52,676 bases of DNA, taken from positions 1 to 52,676 of the forward strand of contig SVSO01000002.1 in the NCBI GenBank assembly GCA_015064195.1, written 5' to 3'. Each line of letters starts with the position of its first letter. Within the stretch, counting starts at the first letter, position 1. Of the stretch, positions 32,878 to 41,052 are shown in pieces. The DNA is from Oscillospiraceae bacterium (lineage in GTDB: Bacteria; Bacillota_A; Clostridia; Oscillospirales; CAG-272). The position numbers and the translations under genes were made by a program. The notes below the pieces were generated by a model. The model worked only from the letters and a program-made list of their open reading frames with translations. It did not search any database and was not told the DNA's origin.

Positions 32878-33558
32878 TTAAAAGATTTGTTTGGTGGCGT
32901 TTGTGATATAAAAGATGTCATCCCCGGCAAGCTGTCCCCGGAGGGATTCATCGGCGACGGTGCAGACGATGGGCAATCCGCATTTCTTGGAAAGCTCATC
33001 TGCCCACGGCATGGCGTCGGTGATGTCCTCTGCGGCGGTTTCTTCCCCAAGATTGGAGTTGTGAACGATGCCGGTGGCGCGGAGGCGTCCCGACCATTCG
33101 ATCTCCCGCAGGATCAGCTCTGCGTCGTCAAGCTCCTCGGTGAGCGGCCGGTATTTGTTGACCACATAGAGAAGCTCATACCCGCCTTCCCGGAAGAAGC
33201 GGTTGTACATTCCCAGAGCAACCGCACCGTTGTCTCCGCCCACATCAAGGATGGTCACGCGCTCCGGCTCACGCACGGAAGCCTCCAGCGCGCCGAGAAC
33301 AGTGGGCGGCAGGGAAGGGATGTCTACGTTGGTGTTGGCATAATCCGGCACGACGCAGTGAACGCCGAGGGCTTCCAGCTCCGCCTTGTTGTCAGCGGCG
33401 CGGAAATAAGGGTTGACGATATCGAGATCGACGAGGGTGACGGCTTTGCCGGAGCGGACGAAATGCTTTGCCAGATTGACGGCGAAGTTGGTCTTGCCCG
33501 CGCCGAAATGTCCGGCCACGACGATCAGATTTTGTAAAGTTTCCAGTGTTTTCTGCAT
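32878..33558 (-). CDS. P-loop ATPase of the MinD/ParA or nucleotide-binding Mrp type
   Basis: A 226-residue protein opening with VVAGHFGAGKTNFAVNLAKH, a deviant Walker A, then TLVDLDIVNPYFRAAD (Walker B-like) and ILDVGGDNGAVALG. No CxxC cluster site as in Mrp/NBP35 is present. Start at 33558 (MQKTLETLQ) follows AAGG closely; a longer reading has no ribosome-binding site and runs through the promoter. It heads the oxidoreductase operon. Its role is unknown; a chaperone or regulatory role for that enzyme is inference from position. Confidence 0.8.
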   Translation of the reverse strand: MQKTLETLQNLIVVAGHFGAGKTNFAVNLAKHFVRSGKAVTLVDLDIVNPYFRAADNKAELEALGVHCVVPDYANTNVDIPSLPPTVLGALEASVREPERVTILDVGGDNGAVALGMYNRFFREGGYELLYVVNKYRPLTEELDDAELILREIEWSGRLRATGIVHNSNLGEETAAEDITDAMPWADELSKKCGLPIVCTVADESLRGQLAGDDIFYITNATKQIF

Positions 33559-33618
33559 AATACCTTCATAAAAGCCGTCAATCGACGGAATTTCGCTTAA
33601 AATAATATCACATATTAT

Positions 33619-33647
33619 ATTATACCATATAATCAACTAAATTGAAA
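33619..33647 (-). promoter_or_regulatory. Promoter of the ATPase-oxidoreductase-glycosidase operon
   Basis: Minus-strand TTTCAA (33647-33642) and extended -10 TGG-TATAAT (TATAAT at 33624-33619), spacer 17. The next 200 bases upstream, to 33749, are AT-rich without other signal. Confidence 0.65.
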
Positions 33648-33749
33648 GAACATTTTTTGAAATTTCCGCATCTTTTTTTATCGTCGGATTGTACATAATT
33701 TACAGGGTTTTACGTCTGTAATTTATGAACGGGAATTTTTGCGAAATGT

Positions 33750-33778
33750 TTGAAATTTTCAAAAATTTGTGATAGAAT
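33750..33778 (+). promoter_or_regulatory. Promoter of the cdaA operon
   Basis: TTGAAA (33750-33755) and TAGAAT (33773-33778), spacer 17. Confidence 0.72.
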
Positions 33779-33837
33779 ATATATGAGGGACTCTGCAAGG
33801 CTCAAATTCTCAAAAAACGCAAAGGAATTACGGTGTG

Positions 33838-34719
33838 ATGGAGTATATCAAATCGGTTTTTTCCGCAATCTGGAATATTTTCACGGATATCACGCTCATC
33901 GATATCATTGATATCGCAATTGTGGCGTGCGTGTTTTACTATGTCTACAAATTTATCCGCGAGCGGCGCGCCGGAAAGCTGGCGGTGGGTATCCTGATCC
34001 TGCTGCTCATCATGCTGTTCAGCGAGCTGTTTGAGATGCACGCCATGCGCTTTATTCTGCAGAACGTGTTCCAGGTCGGCATTATCGCGCTGATCATCGT
34101 GTTCCAGCCGGAGCTTCGTTCCGCACTGGAAAAAGTGGGCGCAGAGCCGCTCAAATCCCTGCGGAGCATCGGCGAGTCCAAAACCAAATCGAATGCTCAG
34201 ACCATGGCCATGATCGGCGAGATCACCGAGGCCGTGTGCGATATGTCCCTTGATAAAACGGGCGCGCTTATCGTCATCGAACGCACCACCAAGCTTGGCG
34301 ACATCATCAAGAGCGGCACCATCGTCAACGCCAACCCCACGGCGTTCCTCATCCGCAACATTTTCTTCAACAAAGCGCCCCTCCATGACGGCGCAATGAT
34401 CATCCGCGACGAGCGCATCTGGTCGGCGGGATGCTTCCTTCCCCTGTCCACCAACGACGATATCATCAAGGATCTGGGTACGCGCCACCGTGCCGCAATC
34501 GGCATGAGCGAGAACAGCGACGCAGTGATCATTGTGGTTTCCGAGGAGACCGGCACGATCTCCATCGCCATTGAGGGTCAGCTCCGCCGCAACTATTCCT
34601 ACAACACTCTGAAAAGCGAGCTTGCCTCCCTGCTGATCACCGAGGAAGCACCGCAGAATCCCGCCAAAAAGGGCGTGGGCTTCAAGCTCCACAAGAAGGA
34701 AGACAAAGACGAAAAATAG
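33838..34719 (+). CDS. cdaA: Diadenylate cyclase CdaA
   Basis: Membrane-bound enzyme that makes cyclic di-AMP from two ATP, a regulator of potassium and cell-wall homeostasis. The 293-residue protein has three N-terminal helices (about 18-88), a short coiled region, and the DAC domain with DGA at 184-186 and RHR at 216-218. AAAGGA (33821-33826) serves the ATG at 33838 or a GTG one codon earlier. It is followed by cdaR in the same operon. The window also has KtrA/KtrB, a known c-di-AMP target family. Confidence 0.95.
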   Translation: MEYIKSVFSAIWNIFTDITLIDIIDIAIVACVFYYVYKFIRERRAGKLAVGILILLLIMLFSELFEMHAMRFILQNVFQVGIIALIIVFQPELRSALEKVGAEPLKSLRSIGESKTKSNAQTMAMIGEITEAVCDMSLDKTGALIVIERTTKLGDIIKSGTIVNANPTAFLIRNIFFNKAPLHDGAMIIRDERIWSAGCFLPLSTNDDIIKDLGTRHRAAIGMSENSDAVIIVVSEETGTISIAIEGQLRRNYSYNTLKSELASLLITEEAPQNPAKKGVGFKLHKKEDKDEK

Positions 34720-34735
34720 CAGAAAGGATGCAGAG

Positions 34736-36028
34736 ATGCCAGAGGATAACAAGAACGTTGGCGCGGTCGGCGAATACGAGCGTCACGTCGCCGAAAACAG
34801 CGGCGATTATCAGGTAAAATCGAAAAAATACGAAAACATCATTGCCAAGGTGCTCTGTGTTCTGGCGGCAGTGGTGCTGTGGTTCTATGTGGTCGGCACG
34901 GATTCCGCTACGGATGAGACAACGGTGTCCGGCGTGGCGGTGGCCATCCGGGGCCTCGACCGCATTGAGGAGGAGCTGGGACTGTCCGTCATCAGCGGTT
35001 ACGACTGCGTGGTGGATCTGACCGTCCTCGGCACGAAATCCTCCCTCAGCCGTCTCAATGTGGAGGACATCACTGCCTTTGTGGATGCCAGCACCATCAC
35101 GGAGGCCGGCGAATATACGCTGGAGGTGCATACATCCCTGCCCAGCGGCGTGACATCCAGCGGAAAATCCACCAACTTCGTCACGCTTTATGTGGATAAG
35201 CGCACTACGGTCAGCGTACCGGTCATCGTGGAGCCGTCCTTCACCATCGAATCGGCTTACACGCTGGGAACGCCTGAACCGAGCGTGGAGATGGTCAATG
35301 TGACCGGCCCGGCGGAAGAGCTTGAGAAGATCGCCGGCGCGAAGGTAATCCTCGACCTTGGCCGCGTCACCAAAACGCTGACGGCCACGGGCAAGCTGAC
35401 GCTGGTGGACAATTCCAATACGCCCATTACCAATCCCTATGTGAGACTTCAGACAAGCGAGGTTTCTGTGCGAATCCCCGTATACACCTATAAGGATATC
35501 CCCCTGTCTGTGGACTATAAGTACGGCTACTACAACGAATCCAATGTGACGGTGAACATCACGCCCGCCACCATCCGCATCAAGGGCGAGCCGGATGATC
35601 TGGAGAAGATCGACCGTCTGGTGGTGCTCCAGCTGGATGAAAAGAAGATCATTGGCGATACCACCCTGTCGGCCACCATCATGCTGCCGGAGGATGTGGA
35701 GAACGTCAGCCCGGCGCGCACGGCGGATATTGCCATCACCCACCGGAATACGGAGACCCGGGAGATCGTGGTGTCCAGCCTGACGGTGGTCAACCCCAAC
35801 AGCCTCAAATACTCCCTCGGATCGCCCACCATCAACGTGTCCTTCCGCGGCCCGCGCTCTCTTATCACGCTGCTCAACAAGAACAACGTGACGGCAACGG
35901 TGGATCTCGGATACCTGAACAATGCATCGGGAACGGTGTCCGTGCCCGTGACCATCTCAGTGACAAATGTGCTGGCGGGAAGCGTATACGAAATCGGCGA
36001 ATATAAAATGGATGTGACCATAGGATAA
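34736..36028 (+). CDS. cdaR: CdaR (YbbR-domain) regulator of CdaA
   Basis: A 430-residue protein with one N-terminal membrane helix (about residues 37-55, IAKVLCVLAAVVLWFYVVG) and an extracellular part of about four YbbR beta repeats (VSVPVIVEPS, VRIPVYTYKDIPLSV and similar repeat openings). CdaR binds and modulates CdaA at the membrane. It lies 16 bases after cdaA and overlaps the next gene by one base (TAATG). Confidence 0.92.
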   Translation: MPEDNKNVGAVGEYERHVAENSGDYQVKSKKYENIIAKVLCVLAAVVLWFYVVGTDSATDETTVSGVAVAIRGLDRIEEELGLSVISGYDCVVDLTVLGTKSSLSRLNVEDITAFVDASTITEAGEYTLEVHTSLPSGVTSSGKSTNFVTLYVDKRTTVSVPVIVEPSFTIESAYTLGTPEPSVEMVNVTGPAEELEKIAGAKVILDLGRVTKTLTATGKLTLVDNSNTPITNPYVRLQTSEVSVRIPVYTYKDIPLSVDYKYGYYNESNVTVNITPATIRIKGEPDDLEKIDRLVVLQLDEKKIIGDTTLSATIMLPEDVENVSPARTADIAITHRNTETREIVVSSLTVVNPNSLKYSLGSPTINVSFRGPRSLITLLNKNNVTATVDLGYLNNASGTVSVPVTISVTNVLAGSVYEIGEYKMDVTIG

Positions 36029-37707
36029 TGCGGTATCAGATCATTGTAAAAAATCTGCGTCTGCCCATCACTGCTCCCATTGAGGAGAGCTATGCGGCGG
36101 CAAAGCGAAAATTGAATCTCGGCGGCGGGGAATACATCTCCGCCGCACTTCATAAGCGTTCCATCGATGCCAGACGGCGTGGCGATGCACCCACCTTCGT
36201 CTATTCGGTGACGGTGGAATGCGAGCTGTCCGATGCGAAGCGGCAGCGGCTCATGCGGCTTGACAATGTGGAATTTGTGGAGCGCGAACCGCTGACGGCG
36301 GAATACGGCAGCCGTCCCCTCGGTGCGCGGCCTATGGTCATCGGTTTCGGCCCGGCGGGAATGTTCGCGGCCCTTCTGCTGGCGGAGCATGGGTATCGTC
36401 CCATCGTCATCGAGCGCGGCGGGGATGTTTCCTCGCGAAAAAAGGCGGTGGAGCATTTCATCGCCACCGGTCAGCTTGACACGGACACCAACATCCAGTT
36501 CGGCGCAGGCGGTGCCGGCACATTTTCCGACGGCAAGCTGGTGACGCGAATCAACGACGCCCGCTGTCAGTATGTGCTGGAGCGATTTGCCGAATTCGGC
36601 GCACCGGAGGAGATCCTGTGGCTGGCCAAGCCTCATGTGGGCACAGATCGCCTGCTCTCTGTGGTGGACGGAATCGCCGCCCGCATCGAATCCCTCGGCG
36701 GCGAGATCCGATACAACACCATGCTGACCGATCTTGCAATCGAAAACGGCCGCATCACGGCGGTGACGCTGAAGGATGCCGCCGGAACTCACCGCATGGC
36801 GGCGGATGCGCTCATTCTCGCTGTGGGACACAGCGCGAGAGATACCTACGATATGCTGGCGGCGCGGGGATTCACCCTGCTCCCGAAGCCCTTTTCTGTT
36901 GGCGTGCGGGCGGAGCATCTTCAGAGCGATATTGACACGGCACTGTATGGAAAATTTGCGGAGCTGACGGATAAAACCGGCAAGCGAATCCTTCCGCCCG
37001 GCGAATATGCGCTGTCATGGCGGGAAGCACAGGCAGGGCTTGCCTCGGATACGGCGCGTGGCGTGTACAGCTTCTGTATGTGTCCCGGCGGCGAGGTGAT
37101 GGCATCTGCCAGCGAGGAAGGCGGTGTCGTGACCAACGGCATGAGCCGCTATGCACGGGACGGGAAAAATGCCAACGCCGCCATCGCCGTGTCGGTGTTC
37201 CCGGAGGATACCGGCGGCGGATGGCGTGACGGTGTGGAGTTTCAGCGGCGGCTGGAGCGTGCGGCATTCCGTGCGGCGGATACAGGCGGGCATGATTACC
37301 GCGCGCCGGTGGAAACGCTGGGGGATTTTCTCGATGGAAAAACATCGCATTTCACCGAGCCGACCAGAGTTCAGCCCACTTACAGAAACGGCGTGTACAC
37401 GCTGTGCGATCTGTCGGCGATTCTGCCGGGATTTGTGACGGATATGCTGAGAAAAGGCTTCGGCAGGTTCGGCACAAAACTGCGCGGCTTTGATGCGCGG
37501 GACACGGTGCTGACCGGCGTGGAGACGCGCACCTCATCGCCGGTGCGAATCGAACGCACGGAGAGCCTGACCGCATCGGCGGCGGGCAATCTTTACCCAT
37601 GCGGTGAAGGCGCGGGGTATGCCGGCGGTATCACCTCGGCGGCCGTGGATGGAATCCGCACCGCCCTCGCCCTCATGCGCGAATTTGCCCCGATGGAGAA
37701 AAATTGA
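36028..37707 (+). CDS. FAD-dependent dehydrogenase (COG2509 family)
   Basis: A 559-residue flavoprotein. An N-terminal ferredoxin-like extension (about 1-95) precedes a Rossmann FAD motif, VIGFGPAGMFAALLLAEHG with ERGGDV (about 104-132), then FGAGGAGTFSDGKL and a C-terminal CGEGAGYAGGITSAAVDG that closes the FAD site. This matches the uncharacterised COG2509 dehydrogenases often found beside cdaA/cdaR/glmM in Clostridia. Its substrate is unknown. In this window glmM does not follow. Confidence 0.88.
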   Translation: MRYQIIVKNLRLPITAPIEESYAAAKRKLNLGGGEYISAALHKRSIDARRRGDAPTFVYSVTVECELSDAKRQRLMRLDNVEFVEREPLTAEYGSRPLGARPMVIGFGPAGMFAALLLAEHGYRPIVIERGGDVSSRKKAVEHFIATGQLDTDTNIQFGAGGAGTFSDGKLVTRINDARCQYVLERFAEFGAPEEILWLAKPHVGTDRLLSVVDGIAARIESLGGEIRYNTMLTDLAIENGRITAVTLKDAAGTHRMAADALILAVGHSARDTYDMLAARGFTLLPKPFSVGVRAEHLQSDIDTALYGKFAELTDKTGKRILPPGEYALSWREAQAGLASDTARGVYSFCMCPGGEVMASASEEGGVVTNGMSRYARDGKNANAAIAVSVFPEDTGGGWRDGVEFQRRLERAAFRAADTGGHDYRAPVETLGDFLDGKTSHFTEPTRVQPTYRNGVYTLCDLSAILPGFVTDMLRKGFGRFGTKLRGFDARDTVLTGVETRTSSPVRIERTESLTASAAGNLYPCGEGAGYAGGITSAAVDGIRTALALMREFAPMEKN

Positions 37708-37713
37708 TCAGCA

Positions 37714-37740
37714 AAAGGGATGTCGTGATGACATCCCTTT
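37714..37740 (+). terminator. Weak terminator after the FAD dehydrogenase gene
   Basis: Perfect 11-bp stem AAAGGGATGTC / GACATCCCTTT with a 5-base loop; only three U at the end. Confidence 0.6.
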
Positions 37741-37777
37741 CGTGATTTCCGGCGGCATACTTCCATGCGAAATAAGC

Positions 37778-37797
37778 ATCGCACAAGATTGTGCGAT
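37778..37797. promoter_or_regulatory. Palindrome upstream of the small XRE regulator
   Basis: ATCGCACAA-GA-TTGTGCGAT, 9-bp perfect arms, located 28 bases before a TATAAT (37825-37830) that precedes the XRE gene. It looks like a dimeric repressor site, possibly for self-regulation. Confidence 0.5.
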
Positions 37798-37850
37798 TTC
37801 CAACACTTTTCGGCAGTTATGATTTATAATGGTTGTCGGAGGTGATAACA

Positions 37851-38078
37851 ATGCAAAACCACGAGCAGTGGCAGAATTTCTGTTACAATGTGCGGGAACT
37901 GCGGATGCGGGAGGGACTGTCGCTGACACGCATGGCCGGCATCATGGGCATCACGCGCAAAACGCTGTGTTCCATCGAAGCGGGTGTAATTCCGCCGCGG
38001 ACGAGCAGCAGTGTTCTGTTCCGCATCCACAAGCATTTCGGCATTTCCCCGCGGGAACTGCTGGAGCGGCGGCTGTAA
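37851..38078 (+). CDS. Small XRE-family helix-turn-helix regulator
   Basis: A 75-residue DNA-binding protein consisting only of the HTH_3 domain (VRELRMREGLSLTRMAGIMG, TRKTLCSIEAGVIPP). There is no sensor or dimerisation domain, as in Xre/YozG-type switches. The ribosome-binding site GGAGGTGAT (37838-37846) is full consensus and fixes the ATG at 37851. Target genes are unknown. It converges on potD across a strong terminator. Confidence 0.88.
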   Translation: MQNHEQWQNFCYNVRELRMREGLSLTRMAGIMGITRKTLCSIEAGVIPPRTSSSVLFRIHKHFGISPRELLERRL

Positions 38079-38116
38079 ACGAAACGCAGACACGAGCGTG
38101 TCTGCGTTTCGTTTTT
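38078..38116. terminator. Bidirectional terminator between XRE gene and potD
   Basis: Perfect 17-bp stem AACGAAACGCAGACACG / CGTGTCTGCGTTTCGTT around AG, followed by T-run. Confidence 0.93.
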
Positions 38117-38117
38117 A

Positions 38118-39341
38118 TCAGCTGTTGCGCTTTTTCTTTTTCGATCGCCATACGTTGATGCCGATGGACAGGCCGAGGCAGGCCAGCAGAAACACCGGGA
38201 TCGTCCACGGTGCGGCTGCATTCGCTGTCAGAATGCCCGTCCAAAGCTCGTCGATGAGCTTGGTGGTGGCATCCGGAAGGGCGATGAACGCTTCCGTATT
38301 GGCAAGCGTCGCTTCATCAGGGTAGGCGATGGGATCGTTTGCCAGCTCGGGATCGAGATAATCCAGCACATACTTCTGAGGCGTGGAATAGCCGATGTAC
38401 TCACAGTTGCGGAGGGCCACCAGTGTCTCGCACATGAAATTGATGTACATTTCCGCCGCTTCCTTATTCTTCGCGCCCTTGGGAATGCACATGGCGTCCA
38501 CAAACAGGTTCGTGCCTTCCACCGGAACGGCGTAAGCAAGGTCGGGATTGTCTGCGATCATGGTCAGCGCGTCGCCCGCATAATAGGGAGCGATGGCCGC
38601 CTCACCGCCGATCATCTTGTCGAAGATCTCGTCCATGACGTACGCCTGCACCAGAAGCTTCTGCTCGGTCAGCGCACTTGCCGCGTGCTTCAGCTCCTGC
38701 TCGTCGGTGGTATTCATGGAGTAGCCGAGATATTTCTCCGCCACCATGAATGCATCCCGGGAGTTGCTGAACATCAGGATATTGCCGGCATATTTCTCAT
38801 TCCAGAGAATATCCCAGGAGTGCATATCATCCTCCTCATCCACCAGCGTGGTGTTGTAGATGATGCCCACCATGCCCCACATATAGGGGACGGAATATTC
38901 GTCCTTCGGGTCATAATCCATGCCCTTGAACTCGTCGGAAATGAGCAGATCAAAGTTGGGAATGTTGTCGTAATTGAGCTTTTCCAGCATATTTTCATTG
39001 ATCATCCGGGCGATCATATAATCGGAGGGGATGATGATGTCATATGCCGCGCCGCCGTTTTTCAGCTTGGCGTACAGCTCCTCGTTGGATGCGAAGTTGG
39101 TGTAGTTGACGTTGATGCCCGTCAGCTCCTCAAACTCCCGGTTGGTGTCGAACGCTTCCTCAAAGCCGTCGTCCACCGAGATGTATTCACCCCAGTTGTA
39201 CACGTTGATGGTCACGTTCTGACCGCGGAATTTGTCCCAGTCCACGCTGTCCGAATAAGTCGGCTCATCGTCGGCACTCACCGGCACGATGGCTGTCAGA
39301 AGGAGCAGGACAGAGAGAAGGATCGCCGCAAATTTTTTCAT
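38118..39341 (-). CDS. potD: Spermidine/putrescine-binding protein PotD, C-terminally membrane-anchored
   Basis: Extracytoplasmic solute-binding protein of the polyamine ABC importer (407 residues). Signal peptide about 1-23 has no lipobox cysteine. The binding core shows INVYNWGEYIS, YDIIIPSDYMIARM and VPYMWGMVGIIYN, typical of PotD/PotF. Unlike the usual Firmicutes lipoprotein, the C-terminus ends in a hydrophobic helix (about 379-399) and RSKKKKRNS, so it is probably held by a C-terminal transmembrane anchor. It overlaps potC by 4 bases. Confidence 0.93.
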   Translation of the reverse strand: MKKFAAILLSVLLLLTAIVPVSADDEPTYSDSVDWDKFRGQNVTINVYNWGEYISVDDGFEEAFDTNREFEELTGINVNYTNFASNEELYAKLKNGGAAYDIIIPSDYMIARMINENMLEKLNYDNIPNFDLLISDEFKGMDYDPKDEYSVPYMWGMVGIIYNTTLVDEEDDMHSWDILWNEKYAGNILMFSNSRDAFMVAEKYLGYSMNTTDEQELKHAASALTEQKLLVQAYVMDEIFDKMIGGEAAIAPYYAGDALTMIADNPDLAYAVPVEGTNLFVDAMCIPKGAKNKEAAEMYINFMCETLVALRNCEYIGYSTPQKYVLDYLDPELANDPIAYPDEATLANTEAFIALPDATTKLIDELWTGILTANAAAPWTIPVFLLACLGLSIGINVWRSKKKKRNS

Positions 39342-40138
39342 GCCGCGCCTCCCTTCTTCCGCTTCTTCGGGGAAGACTGGCGGATATCGTTCAGATTCAT
39401 GATCAGCAGGATGAGCAGTACCACAACGAAGATGATGGCCGACAGTGCATTGACTTCAGGGGACACCTTGCGGCGGGTCATGGAGTAGATGGTGATCGGC
39501 AGGGTCTGGGATGTGGGGCCGTGGGTGAAGTAGCTGATGATGAAATCGTCGATGGAGTAGGTTAAGGACATGAGGAAACCGGTGATGATGCCGGGCATGA
39601 TCTCGGGGATGACCACATGGCGGAAGGCCTGCCACGGATTGCAGCCGAGGTCAAGGGCAGCATCGTAAAGATTGCGGTTCATCTGCCGGAGCTTTGGCAG
39701 CACATTGAGGATGACATATGGCACGCAGAAGGTGATGTGTGCCAGCACCAGCGTGAAGTAGCCGAGATCGATGTTGAGTGCCACAAACAGCAGCATGAGG
39801 GAGACGCCCGTCACCATCTCCGAGTTCATGATCGGAATGTAGGTCACATTGATGATGAAGGAGCGAGCGATCTTCTTCATGTTGTAGATGCCGATGGCCG
39901 CCGCCGTGCCGAGGATCGTGGAGATCACGGAAGCGATGGCCGCGATGATCAGCGTATTGGCAAGGGATTTTAAGATGACCTCGTTGTTGAACAGCTTGAC
40001 ATACCAGTCGAAGGTGAAGCCTGTCCAGACCGTGCGGCTCTTCGACTCGTTGAAGGAGTTGACGATCAGCACGAAGATGGGCGCATAGAGGAACAGGAAA
40101 ACGAGGAAAATGTAGATTTTCGATGTGATTTTTTTCAT
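39338..40138 (-). CDS. potC: Polyamine ABC transporter permease PotC
   Basis: Inner-membrane permease (266 residues, six helices) with the EAA-type loop DAALDLGCNPWQAFRHVVIPEIMPGI around residues 160-185 that contacts PotA. PotC is distinguished from PotB by its N-terminal FLYAPIFVLIVNSFNES segment. ATGA overlaps join it to potB upstream and potD downstream. Confidence 0.94.
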   Translation of the reverse strand: MKKITSKIYIFLVFLFLYAPIFVLIVNSFNESKSRTVWTGFTFDWYVKLFNNEVILKSLANTLIIAAIASVISTILGTAAAIGIYNMKKIARSFIINVTYIPIMNSEMVTGVSLMLLFVALNIDLGYFTLVLAHITFCVPYVILNVLPKLRQMNRNLYDAALDLGCNPWQAFRHVVIPEIMPGIITGFLMSLTYSIDDFIISYFTHGPTSQTLPITIYSMTRRKVSPEVNALSAIIFVVVLLILLIMNLNDIRQSSPKKRKKGGAA

Positions 40139-41052
40139 AACAGCACGCCCTCCATGTCCTCGTTGTCCAGCTGGTTGGTGATGGACATACAGAGGAAGAT
40201 AAACGCCATCAGCACAAGCGAGATCGCCGCGCCGAGGTTGGGATTGTAGGCGTTGCCGAGGAACTGCAGGTCAATGAGGTCACCGATAAGCATATTGGTT
40301 CCGCCGCCCAGCATTCTCGAAATGATAAAGGTGGAGACGGAGGGGACGAAGACCTGCGTGATGCCGGTCGCCACGCCGGGCATGGACAAAGGCATGATGA
40401 CACGCCAGATGACCTGCCAGCTGTTGGCACCCAGATCCTGTGCCGCCTCAATGGTACGGTCGTCGATCTTGGTCATGACCGAATAGAGGGGAAGGATCAT
40501 GAAGGGCAGATAGTTGTAGATCATGCCCAGCACGACTGCGCCCTGCGTATTGATCATATCGAAGGGGCCGAGGCCGAACAAAGCGAAAAATTTGTTGATG
40601 AGGCCGTTCTTTTCAAGCAGCGTCATCCATGCATAGGTACGGAGCAGGAAGTTCATCCACATGGGCAGCATGACCAGCATGAGCATGAGCTTCTGCTTTG
40701 CGATATGGATGCGGGAGATCATGTAAGCCAGCGGATAAGCGATGACGAGGCAGATGACCGTGGCGATCAGAGCCAGCCATGCGGAATTGATGAGAACGGT
40801 GGAATACTTGCTGACCTCTAAAATGTTGTTGATGGTGAAAATTGTGCGCTCGGTCAGCTCCGGCTCAACTTCGTTTTCCTCGCATTCGTAGAGGTATTCG
40901 GAAAGCTCCTCCTCGGTGAGCATATTGCCGTCGATGTCGCAGGTCACGGTGGTGGTAAATGCGAATACGCCGATGAGCACCAGCGGCACGACGATGAAAA
41001 TGATCATCCAGAGAAGGTACGGCACAGCCACAATTTTAGATTTGCTGCTCAA
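40135..41052 (-). CDS. potB: Polyamine ABC transporter permease PotB
   Basis: Partner permease (305 residues) with six helices and the loop [25 protein letters not shown] near 200-225. An acidic insertion of about 35 residues (37-70) lies outside the membrane between helices 1 and 2; it is longer than in the forms I remember. The start is a TTG at 41052, supported by GGAGG nine bases upstream and by the lack of a better start. It overlaps potA by 17 bases. Confidence 0.92.
   Translation of the reverse strand: MSSKSKIVAVPYLLWMIIFIVVPLVLIGVFAFTTTVTCDIDGNMLTEEELSEYLYECEENEVEPELTERTIFTINNILEVSKYSTVLINSAWLALIATVICLVIAYPLAYMISRIHIAKQKLMLMLVMLPMWMNFLLRTYAWMTLLEKNGLINKFFALFGLGPFDMINTQGAVVLGMIYNYLPFMILPLYSVMTKIDDRTIEAAQDLGANSWQVIWRVIMPLSMPGVATGITQVFVPSVSTFIISRMLGGGTNMLIGDLIDLQFLGNAYNPNLGAAISLVLMAFIFLCMSITNQLDNEDMEGVLL

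Noticed and set aside
33559..33837. Riboswitch or small RNA between the oxidoreductase and cdaA operons
   Set aside because: AT-rich with two divergent promoters and no convincing structured element.
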